From Lineus longissimus (Eukaryota > Nemertea > Pilidiophora > Heteronemertea > Lineidae), in the NCBI RefSeq assembly GCF_910592395.1, contig NC_088313.1, positions 14,646,437 to 14,710,436 of the forward strand: a stretch of DNA of 64,000 nucleotides. The letters are read 5' to 3'. The notes beneath the pieces were generated by a model. The model saw nothing but the letters and a program-made list of their open reading frames with translations. It made no database searches and was not told the DNA's origin. The position numbers and the translations under genes are program-made. The stretch's first letter is position 1; every line of letters starts with the position of its first letter. Below are positions 48,130 through 57,765 of this stretch, piece after piece.

Positions 48130-48133
48130 GATG
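48130..48133. repeat. Target-site duplication GATG, left
   Basis: Matches GATG at 57429-57432. The unoccupied site TTACGATGGCGGGC is at 38807-38820. Confidence 0.9.
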
Positions 48134-48410
48134 AACAGTCTATTAAATGGATTGGGATTTATTATTTCTGGGATTGGGCATTTGTCTACCAACACCAATA
48201 CCGGTACTGCCCCTATCAAATGATCTGCGACCCACGGTCAAAGTGGAACAAAAGTTCATCACCACGGCTCTTACAGTCCATAAGGTCGACTCCCGGTACA
48301 AAATAAGATAAAACTCCATGACAATGGTCGTAATCACTAAGAATTTCTAGGCCCGGTACACATTGATAGATAGCGCTAATTACCCCAGCAGTAAAATAGG
48401 CCTAGATAGT

Positions 48411-48740
48411 GACCCGGGTCGCTACGTAGCGCCCCGGGACAGATTGTTTGGAGATAGGTTTGTCCCGGGGCGCTACGTAGCGGCCCGGGACAGATTGTTT
48501 GGAGATAGCATTGTCCCGGGGCGCTACGTAGCGGCCCGGGAAGGGTTGGATGGAGTTGGCGTTATACCGGGCCGCTCCGTGATAGGTTGTCGGGAGATTG
48601 CGTTGTACCGGGGCGCTACGTAGCGGCCCGGGTAGGGTTGGATGAAGTTTGCATTATACCGGGCTGGTCCGTGATATGTTGTTAGGAGGTTGCGTTATAC
48701 CGGGTCACCCGGGTAGGGTTGAGTGGAGATGTGGTATACC
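48411..48740. repeat. Subterminal array of CGCTACGTAGCG palindromes (left arm)
   Basis: Four exact or near-exact 12-bp palindromes, each framed by CCCGGG/GCCCGGG, with centres near 48426, 48477, 48528 and 48619. Degenerate units (GCCGCTCCGTGAT, GGCTGGTCCGTGAT) lie between and after. Spacing 41-51 bp. Linkers alternate ACAGATTGTTTGGAGATAG and AGGGTTGGATG(G/A)AGTT. Confidence 0.9.
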
Positions 48741-50689
48741 CGGGACGGTTTGTTCGACAACGATGCTACCTGTGGTTGGAATAATTTTATTAATGATCAC
48801 CTTGGTTTCTTTTGATGATTAGTTAGCCTAAGACCGCAGTGGGGTCTCTAAAATGCGCTACCGGTTTCACGACAAATCATCCGATTTCCGTAAATATGAT
48901 ATCAAATCGCATGCAGACACAAGCTAGACTTCAGACATACATAATTCTGAAGCCTGGATAAAAGATACAATGTACATGTGCATGTAGTACATAATTCTGA
49001 AGCCTGGATGAAAGATACAATGTACATGTGCTTGTAGTACATATATATTGGCCTGGCAAAGTCATGAAGTATAGGCCTTGCTTCAGAGATGTTATGGACA
49101 TATTAGGTCATTGTCATATGTTCTTTCCTCCGTCTGGATTCTCTCTTGGGATGAGGCACTGCTCTTGATAGGTCTACTACATGCCATCTCAACCAGGATA
49201 GGTTTTACCAGGCCTACCCCCTCAGAGGAGACTTACTATGCAACTGCAATGACGAACAGGGACATCTTCTAGAAGGATTCTCCTTTGGGTTGGGGCACTC
49301 CGCCATTGATAGGCCTACTGCATGCCATGTCATCCACGGTGTGGGTTCTACCAGGCCTGCCCCCATAGAGGAGACTATCTATGCAACTGCAATGACGAAC
49401 ATGGACATCTTCTAGAAGAATTCTCCTTTGGCCTGCCCCCTCAGAGGAGACTATCCCTGTAACTGTAATATCGACCAGGGACATCTTCTACAAGAATTCT
49501 CCTTTGGGTTGGGGCACTCCGCCCTTGATAGGCCTACGTCTGTTACGGATCAACTCTGAAACAGTTTCAACTCTGAAGGACACCAACTCAACTTTGAAAC
49601 TGCATCTCTGAAAGTATGAAAGCCTATGACCGCAGTGGGTTCTCTAAAATGCGCTACCGGTTTCACGACAAATCAACCGAATTTCGTAAATATGATATCA
49701 AATCGCATGCAGACACAAGCTAGACTTCAGATAAACATAATTCTGAAGCCTGGATAAGATAAAAGATACAATGTACATGTGCATGTAGTACAAATATATT
49801 GGCCTGGCAAAGTCATGAAGTAATAGGCCTCGTTTCAGAGATGTTATGGACATATTTATTAGGTCCTTGTCATCTGTTCTTTCTTCCGTCCGTTTCATAT
49901 TTTCTTATTGATTTTGAAACCTTTTGTCCTTATATGTTAATGTTTTTGGAACAAAGAGATTGATACCCTGTTCACGGATGTGTAACAGCGCACTACTCCA
50001 TGACTTGTGTAGGCCTACTACTGTACGTGCATGCGTGTGTGCACATACAGTCTGTTGATGTACACACACGCTGTGTATGCCCTATTCCTAATTGACTCCT
50101 TCCCGCGCTCGTCACCAAGGCAACTCCAATTAGACATAAGGAAGTCCAGGCTTCATTCGTAGATGTTCGTATCAAAATTGCCGAGCACTACCGAAGTTGG
50201 ATGGGATATAGCAATGCAGCAGGCGGGTGGGAGAGGGGGGGACTCTTATAAATAGGCTAGGCCTAGAGATAGGTTGTGTCGTGACATGTCCTCGGCGACT
50301 GTTGTCTCATCTTTAGGCCTACTCTCGGAATAAGACACCAGCTGGGTGAAACACTAGGCCTACACCCCCTGCCTTATGAAGTATATAGGCCTAAAGGTTG
50401 TGACAATCCTCACTGTTAATTGTCTCATCTCTCCGAACTATGGGTTGTGACTTGTCTCCAGCGACTATCCTGATAGGCTAGGCTACTAGAGGACACCAAA
50501 TTTGGTCCTGCCTAATATTATTAACATCATTATCCGCATCATCATCATCATCATCTTCCGGTAGGCCTAAATGGTAGGGCGCAGTTTGCGCGTTATTAAC
50601 CATGAAGTAGTTGCTCATTACGCAGACGGTGCACAGACGTTTATAAAATCTTGGTCGGTGCGATTAAAACGATAAAATCTGGTGGTTAA

Positions 50690-51082
50690 AAAAGTTGTGG
50701 TCTACGCGGAGCTGGAGGCTAGGGGTCTTGGCAGATGTTGTCGCTTCTGGGAGGGTGTTCCAGCTTCTGATCGTTCTGTGGAAGAAGGATGATGCCTCTT
50801 GCTGGGTGGTATCTGTCCAGGCCTCGGGTCCTCGGGTCGCCCATGGTGATAGAGTCTGGGGCGACGAAGTCCACGAGACTGTGCCGGATATTGTAAAGCA
50901 CTGTAGTGATGCCTTCCTTCTCCTCTCTTTGAGTGTATCCCGCGGTAGGGTTTGGAGTTGGCGGGTGACAGATCCTGATCTTCGGTCTCTGTATTCATTG
51001 GAGACAAAAAAAATCGCGCTCCTCTTCGTTGAATATGCTCTAGTAGGTCGGTTGTGACTGCCCTTTTTACGACTATCTGCAT
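50690..51082 (-). mobile_element. LINE ORF2 C-terminal fragment (CR1/L2-like) in left arm
   Basis: Mirror copy of 53602-53995 on the opposite strand. It carries the same pieces (LLEHIQRRGARF; KERRRKA-type; LVDFVAPDSIT; SFFHRTIRSWNTLPE in different frames). Its frameshifts match the right-arm copy, so it was dead before the palindrome formed. Confidence 0.75.
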
Positions 51083-51639
51083 CTTAGTAAGGACACCTTG
51101 GTCTTGCCTATGTAGGACACTGTCAGCAGCACAGCAGCAGTATGTTGTTCTTTGCGATCTGTCTCATCTTGGTAGGTCTAGCCCCCCCCCCCCCCCACAG
51201 GACACATTGGTTCTGTCTATGATATCATAGGTTGTGACATGCCTTTTGCGACTATCTGTCTCATCTTGGTAGGCCTAGCCCCCCCCCCCCCCCTCCCCAC
51301 AGGACTTGTCCTTGTAAGGCCATCTCGATCTACCAGGGACAAATTTATGCCCGGGAGATATGCGTGTTTCGACTCTCTCTGAAACATACACCCCATCCTG
51401 TTTCTGTGGGGACTATTGAGACGCTGCTTTAGTCGAGCAGTCTAGACAGCCTAATGCGTACGCTTTATACCTGAAAACAAGGGGCCTTTGATAATGGCCC
51501 CCTTTCCTCAAAATGAATGTTATTTCAGTATTAAGTACAGGCGACTTGCAACCGGCTTAAACCCGCAGACAGAGTATACATCTAGGCCTAAGCCTAGGCC
51601 TTTTTAGCCAGCAATTGATCGAGGATGAGAAGATGAATA

Positions 51640-51870
51640 ATGTCTTCTGTGTCCGAGGGTTATAGCCGGTGCTAGGCATGTCACTGCACATAGGCATATT
51701 ACAGGTAAAACCAGGTATTATACCAGTAGGCTTACTAGTCTAGGCTACTGTGTCCGCGGGTTTTAGCCGTTTGCGGGTCGCCTGTAAAAATACCTTTTTT
51801 TATACCTGTAATAGGCCTATGTGTGGTGCTATTCTAGCACCGGCTAAAACCTGCGGACACAGTAGGCGTA
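51640..51870. repeat. Nested inverted repeat at the centre of the foldback element
   Basis: GTGTCCGAGGGTTATAGCCG, GGTGCTAG and CATATTACAGGTA on the left pair with TACCTGTAATAGG, CTAGCACC and CGGCTAAAACCTGCGGACAC on the right. Spacer about 90 bp. A second small hairpin (TCATTCTAAACA / TGTTTAGAATGG) lies near 52211-52240. Confidence 0.65.
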
Positions 51871-53039
51871 TACAATTATTTATTTTGTACAGGCGACCTG
51901 CAACCGGTAACCCGCGGTCATAGTAGTTGGCCTATCTCGATGTAGCCCCACTTTGCTTTGCTCGAATAATTATATAATTCGGGGACAAGCACTTCAGTTT
52001 AAAAATAAACTTTTTCATGCCGGTGAGAAGTTTAAAATGTCCTAGGTTGAAATGTCCGGGAACAAAGGATTCTATTATGCGCTTCAATCTCTGAGCTATT
52101 GACGGTCAGGGTCTCTATAGAACCATATTGCAGAATACAATAGGGCCGGACACTTTTTCCAGGGGGACACTTTTTACTTTTACACCGGATCCACAGGGCT
52201 AAATCAGAGTCATTCTAAACAACTGTTTAGAATGGCTCTGGCTAAATGAATCAGATACAGTACCGGATTATTATCAATTTGGTTTATTATTTGGTTTATT
52301 ATTTTGTATCTCACAGAGATATTAAACACCAAGTGTTTTCTTATAGTAAAGCATGGTACAATTCAATTTATTTCATCTTGTTAATGCCCATGGGGCTGTT
52401 ACAGATATATCATGAAGCATAGGCCTATGAGGAGAGACGAAATAATGTTCAGTAGGGGCCCATGTAGGCCTATACCCTATAGCTAGGTAGGCCTATAGTA
52501 CAGGACGCCAACACACGACCCCCAATAAGCAACCCAGTTCCTCACCCCGACCGCTTAATAAACGCGTGGGGATTACATAAAAGGCCTGCATTCACCCATG
52601 TGTATGCCACGCGATTGTGTAATTAAGATTGGATATAGGCCTAATTATTGTGTTTGTTGGAACCAGCTTCCCTTGAACCAAGCAGCGTGTATTATTATAG
52701 GCTCTTTTGGGCTACCATCTTGGACAGGTTTAGGCATGCACTGTAGTGTATAAAAGATGACTTTAATGGAGTTTTTCTGTAGAAATACTGATGATTGTTT
52801 GCACCTCTTTTATGCTTCAGCCCAGATACAAAATCTTCTGAAAATAGCATTTTAGTGTTCTGCTTATAACATAACTTTGTATGACTGTGATTAGATTAAG
52901 TTTTCACCAAATGAAAGACAAATAAATGACATTTAAGGCCCTACTTGTTATTCGTTGTGAAGATGATTCGTCATTCAAAAATGTCATGCTCATACATAAT
53001 GTGGTATGAAAGATTGGTGTCCTATTGTACCAAAATGAA

Positions 53040-53560
53040 ACAGATAGTCGCAAAGGACATGTAAACCCTTGATAAAAGGCAGGGCAAGGTGTCGTGTTCT
53101 ATATACTAAGATGAGACCACAGACTCGCAAAGGACATATAATATCATAGACAGAACCAAGGTGTCCTGTTGCACCACGATGACACAGTAGACGCAAAGCT
53201 AGGGCATGTCAGAACCTTTAATATCATAGCCAGAACCAATGTGTCCTGTGGGAGGGGGTAGGCCTACCAAGATGAGACAGATAGTCGCAAAGGGCAGCCA
53301 CAACCTATAATATCCATAGACAGGACCAATGTGTCATGCTGTACCAAGATGAGACAGATAGTCGCAAAGGGCAGCCACAACCTATAATATCATAGACAGA
53401 ACCAATGTGTCCTGTGGGGGGGGGGGGGCTAGGCCTACCAAGATGAGACAGATAGTCGCAAAGGGCATGTCACAACCTATGCTATCATACCCCCCACAGG
53501 GGTTAGGCCTACCAAGATGAGACAGATCGCAAAGAACAACATACTGCTGCTGTGCTGCTG
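53040..53560. repeat. Tandem repeats at inner edge of right arm
   Basis: Five or six units of about 75-110 bp, each containing CCAAGATGAGACAGATAGTC, GCAAAGG(G)CA, CACAACCTATAATATCATAG and ACAGAACCAATGTGTCCTGT. The left arm has only two such units, so the array expanded on one side. It includes a G13 tract at about 53416. Confidence 0.8.
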
Positions 53561-53601
53561 ACAGTGTCCTTCATAGGCAATACCAAGGTGTCCTTACTAA
53601 G

Positions 53602-53995
53602 ATGCAGATAGTCGTAAAAAGGGCAGTCACAACCGACCTACTGGAGCGAATTCAACGAAGAGCAGCGCGATTTTTTTTGTCACCAATGAATACAGAGACC
53701 GAAGACCAGGATCTGTCACCCGCCAACTCCAAACCCTACAGTGGGATACACTCAAAGAGAGGAGAAGGAAGGCATCACTACAGTGCTTTACAATATCCGG
53801 CACAGCCTCGTGGACTTCGTCGCCCCAGACTCCATCACCATGGGCGACCCGAGGACCCGAGGCCTGGACAGATACCACCCAGCAAGAGGCATCATCCTTC
53901 TTCCACAGAACGATCAGAAGCTGGAACACCCTCCCAGAAGCGACAACATCTGCCAAGACCCCTAGCCTCCAGCTCCGCGTAGACCACAACTATTT
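53602..53995 (+). mobile_element. LINE ORF2 C-terminal fragment (CR1/L2-like) in right arm
   Basis: Frame pieces: LLERIQRRAARF, then (shifted at a T-tract) FVTNEYRDRRPGSVTRQL and LQWDTLKERRRKASL, then (shifted) LYNIRHSLVDFVAPDSITMG and GDPRTRGLDRYHPA, then SFFHRTIRSWNTLPE. This is the typical C-terminal end of CR1/L2-type ORF2. At least two frameshifts; dead. Confidence 0.8.
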
Positions 53996-54914
53996 TAACC
54001 ACCAGATTTTATCGTTTTAATCGCACCGACCAAGATTTTATAAACGTCTGTGCACCGTCTGCGTAATGAGCAACTACTTCATGGTTAATAACGCGCAAAC
54101 TGCGCCCTACCATTTAGGCCTACCGGAAGATGATGATGATGATGATGCGGATAATGATGTTAATAATATTAGGCAGGACCAAATTTGGTGTCCTCTAGTA
54201 GCCTAGCCTATCAGGATAGTCGCTGGAGACACGTCACAACCCATATAGTTCGGAGAGATGAGACAATTAACAGTGAGGATTGTCACAACATTTAGGCCTA
54301 TATACTTCATAAGGCAGGGGGTGTAGGCCTCGTGTTTCACCCAGTTGGGGTCTTATTCCAAGAGTAGGCCTAAAGATGAGACAACAGTCGCCGAGGACAT
54401 GTCACGACACAACCTATCTCTAGGCCTAGCCTATTTATAAGAGTCCCCCACCCTCTCCCACCCGCCTGCTGCATTGCTATATCCCATCCAACTTCGGTGG
54501 TGCTCGGCAATTTTGATAAGAACATCTACGAATGAAGCCTGGACTTCCTTATGTCTAATTGGGGTTGCCTTGGTGACGAGCGCGGGAAGGAGTCAATTAG
54601 GAATAGGGCATACACAGCGTGTGTGTACATCAACAGACTGTATGTGCACACACGCATGCACGTACAGTAGTAGGCCTACACAAGTCATGGAGTAGTGCGC
54701 TGTTAAACATCCGTGAACAGGGTATCAATCTCTTTGTTCCAAATACATTAACATATAAGGACGAAAGGTTTCAAAATCAATAAGAAAATATGAAACGAAC
54801 GGAAGAATGAACAGATGACAAGGACCTAATAAATATGTCCATAACATCTCTGAAACGAGGCCTATTACTTCATGACTTTGCCAGGCCAATATATTTGTAC
54901 TACATGCACATGTG

Positions 54915-55840
54915 CACTCATGGTCAAAAGTTTATGGACACCAGATTTTGCACATTTTCTCAAAAACGGCTAATCCTTTTTTACCCAAATTTTCACCAAT
55001 GTTGAACAATCTTCTTGGCTATCGAATGATATCATAGTTGATATCAGGACCAATTGCATAACAAAGTTATTACATACTTTTGAGGGGCATCTATTTTTCA
55101 CTTTTTGGTTGATGGATTTTTTAACTCGAAGTATAAATCTTGCATCATACAGATAACAATGCTAAGACTTTCTGTGAAGAAAGTATTTGAAAATATCATT
55201 TACTTTTCATGATATATCAAAATATCAAAATTTTTATTTATCCATATTCTGAAAATTTTTAAATTTTTCTGATTTTTCGATATATCCTAGTAGTACCCAT
55301 GTCCCCTGAATGAATGGTGATTTTTTTCTGATTTTCAACTAAAGGAACATCTTGAAATTATAATATGAACATTTTCATACTACCAAGTATCCACCTTTTC
55401 TCAGCAATATTAGTTGCTAGCTGTGCTAAATTGGTGCCATTCATTATTTGGGTATGACTTCTCAATGATACAGTTGCAAAAAACCCAAAAATATCAAATT
55501 ATCAAAATATCAAAATATCAAAATTTTGATATTTCGATAGGCTATATCTCAAAACCGAAATGAGATTTATCCAATTTTTTTCACAGAAAGTCTTAGCAAT
55601 GTGCAAGATATAATGTAGGGTAAATTTGGTTTTGAAAAATTGATTAACAAAAAGGTAAAAAAAGATGCCTCTCAAAATGATGTAATAACTTTGTTATGCA
55701 ATTGGTCCTGATATCATCTATCACGTCATTCGATAGCCAAGAAGATTCTCCACCATTGGTGAAAATTTCGGTTCAATAGGATTAGCCGTTTTTGAGAAAA
55801 TGTGCAAAAACTGGTGTCCATAAACTTTTGAACATGATTG
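54915..55840. mobile_element. 926-bp palindromic MITE, Tc1/mariner-like ends, inserted in the right arm only
   Basis: Ends CA(C/A)TCATG(G/T)TCAAAAG followed by TTTATGGACACCAG in inverted orientation. Inverted similarity extends about 280 bp inwards (CTCAAAAACGGCTAATCC, ATTGCATAACAAAGTTATTA, TAAGACTTTCTGTGA). The right flank is TA (55841-55842); the left flank is TG where the uninterrupted left arm has TA, consistent with a mutated TA duplication. No transposase. Confidence 0.85.
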
Positions 55841-56819
55841 TACATTGTATCTTTTATCCAGGCTTCAGAATTATGTTTGTCTGAAGTCTAGCTTGTGTCT
55901 GCATGCGATTTGATATCATATTTACGAAATTCGGTTGATTTGTCGTGAAACCGGTAGCGCATTTTAGAGAACCCACTGCGGTCATAGGCTTTCATACTTT
56001 CAGAGATGCAGTTTCAAAGTTGAGTTGGTGTCTTTCAGAGTTGAAACTGTTTCAGAGTTGATCCGTAACAGACGTAGGCCTATCAAGGGCGGAGTGCCCC
56101 AACCCAAAGGAGAATCCTTGTAGAAGATGTCCCTGGTCGATATTACAGTTACAGGGATAGTCTCCTGTGAGGGGGCAGGCCAAAGGAGAATTCTTCTAGA
56201 AGATGTCCATGTTCGTCATTGCAGTTGCATAGATAGTCTCCTCTATGGGGGCAGGCCTGGTAGAACCCACACCGTGGATGACATGGCATGCAGTAGGCCT
56301 ATCAATGGCGGAGTGCCCCAACCCAAAGGAGAATCCTTCTAGAAGATGTCCCTGTTCGTCATTGCAGTTGCATAGATAGTCTCCTCTGAGGGGGTAGGCC
56401 TGGTAAAACCTATCCTGGTTGAGATGGCATGTAGTAGATCTATCAAGAGCAGTGCCTCATCCCAAGAGAGAATCCAGACGGAGGAAAGAACATATGACAA
56501 TGACCTAATATGTCCATAACATCTCTGAAGCAAGGCATATACTTCATGACTTTGCCAGGCCAATATATATGTACATCATGCACATGTACATTGTATCTTT
56601 TATCCAGGCTACAGAATTATGTATGTCTGAAGTCTAGCTTGTGTCTGCATGCGATTTGATATCATATTTACGGAATTCGGATGATTTGTCGTGAAACCGG
56701 TAGCGCATTTTAGAGACCCCACTGCGGTCTTAGGCTAACTAATCATCAAAAGAAACCAAGGTGATCATTAATAAAATTATTCCAACCACAGGTAGCATCG
56801 TTGTCGAACAAACCGTCCC

Positions 56820-57150
56820 GGGTATACCACAATCTCCACTCAACCCTACCCGGGTGACCCGGTATAACGCAACCTCCTAACAACATATCACGGACCAGCC
56901 CGGTATAATGCAAACTTCATCCAACCCTACCCGGGCCGCTACGTAGCGCCCCGGTACAACGCAATCTCCCGACAACCTATCACGGAGCGGGCCGGTATAA
57001 CGCCAACTCCATCCAACCCTTCCCGGGCCGCTACGTAGCGCCCCGGGACAATGCTATCTCCAAACAATCTGTCCCGGGCCGCTACGTAGCGCCCCGGGAC
57101 AAACCTATCTCCTAACAATCTGTCCCGGGGCGCTACGTAGCGACCCGGGT
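56820..57150. repeat. Subterminal array of CGCTACGTAGCG palindromes (right arm)
   Basis: Mirror of 48411-48740, with four CGCTACGTAGCG cores (near 56943, 57034, 57085, 57136) and the same CCCGGG frames. Confidence 0.9.
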
Positions 57151-57428
57151 CACTATCTAGGCCTATTTTACTGCTGGGGTAATTAGCGCTATCTATCAAT
57201 GTGCACCGGGCCTAGAAATTCTTAGTGATTACGACCATTGTCATGGAGTTTTATCTTATTTTGTACCGGGAGTCGACCTTATGGACTGTAAGAGCCGTGG
57301 TGATGAACTTTTGTTCCACTTTGACCGTGGGTCGCAGATCATTTGATAGGGGCAGTACCGGTATTGGTGTTGGTAGACATATGCCCAATCCCAGAAATAA
57401 TAAATCCCAATCCATTTAATAGACTGTT

Positions 57429-57432
57429 GATG
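57429..57432. repeat. Target-site duplication GATG, right
   Basis: Its ATG is the start codon of MFS C (57430-57432). Confidence 0.9.
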
Positions 57433-57765
57433 GCGGACTCTGCGTTCGTGTGGAAAATAGTGACAACGTTCTGGCTCTCCTGTTCTTACATGGAATTGGT
57501 AAGCATAGCCTCATTACCCTGGCGAGCTCTGAGTTGATGTAGAAAATATTGATAACGTTCTGGCTCTCCTGTTCTTACATGGAATTGGTAAGCATAACCT
57601 CATTTTGCTGGAGAGCTCTGAGTTGATGTGGAAAATAGTGACAACGTTCTGGCTCTCTTGTTCTTACATGGAATTGGTAAGCATAGCCTCATTACGCTGG
57701 AGGGCTCTGAGTTGATGTGGAAAAGAGTGACAACGTTCTGGCTCTCCTGTTCTTCTCCTCGTCAG
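57430..57765 (+). repeat. Tandemly repeated first coding exon of MFS C, 4 copies
   Basis: Starts at 57430, about 57519, about 57608 and about 57697. Copy 2 has the internal ATG followed by TAG (GATGTAGAAAATA) and cannot start there. Copy 3 keeps ATGTGGAAAATAGTG and a GTAAGC donor. Copy 4 is truncated as in MFS A. One more copy than MFS A. Confidence 0.9.

Larger units (their letters stand above)
44981..48133. repeat. Segmental duplication, copy 2
   Basis: Counterpart of 35735-38811, nearly identical. It stops exactly at GATG (48130-48133), the left target-site copy of the giant foldback element, and continues after it at 57429. Confidence 0.9.
48134..51305. repeat. Left inverted arm of the foldback element
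   Basis: Order inwards: terminal about 280 bp; CGCTACGTAGCG array (48411-48740); block 48827-49135; tandem ~150-170-bp repeats rich in GACATCTTCTAGAAG (49180-49540); second copy of the 48827 block (49620-49895); unique segment; LINE tail (50690-51082); two 'TAGGCCTAGCCCCC' units. Includes a 52-bp tandem doubling (about 48940-49040) that the right arm lacks. Confidence 0.88.
48134..57428. mobile_element. Giant palindromic (foldback-like) transposable element, 9.3 kb
   Basis: The left terminus AACAGTCTATTAAATGG is exactly the reverse complement of the right terminus CCATTTAATAGACTGTT. Inverted similarity continues for over 3 kb on each side. A 4-bp direct duplication GATG flanks it, and the paralogous MFS A locus shows the empty site. 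Arms contain subterminal palindrome arrays, internal direct repeats and a dead LINE tail. The centre (about 51310-53030) has nested inverted repeats and no long ORF, so the element is non-autonomous. Superfamily not assignable: 4-bp duplications occur in Sola1/2, Chapaev, Ginger1 and some Academ elements. Confidence 0.88.
53400..57428. repeat. Right inverted arm of the foldback element
   Basis: Reverse-complement order of the left arm. It is longer by a 926-bp MITE insertion (54915-55840). The palindrome array occupies about 56820-57150. The arm ends at CCATTTAATAGACTGTT. Confidence 0.88.

Noticed and set aside
48363-48623. ORF of repeated PGRYVA-ARDRLFGD units (mirrored at 56939-57199), possible repeat protein
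   Set aside because: The periodicity is that of the DNA palindrome array and the frame breaks with indels; no splice or start context.
48411-48740. CRISPR-like array
   Set aside because: Repeats are short palindromes with similar, not unique, linkers, inside a transposon of a eukaryotic genome.
50695-51057. Plus-strand ORF (mirrored on the minus strand at 53627-53989)
   Set aside because: It is the antisense shadow of the LINE C-terminal fragment in the foldback arms.
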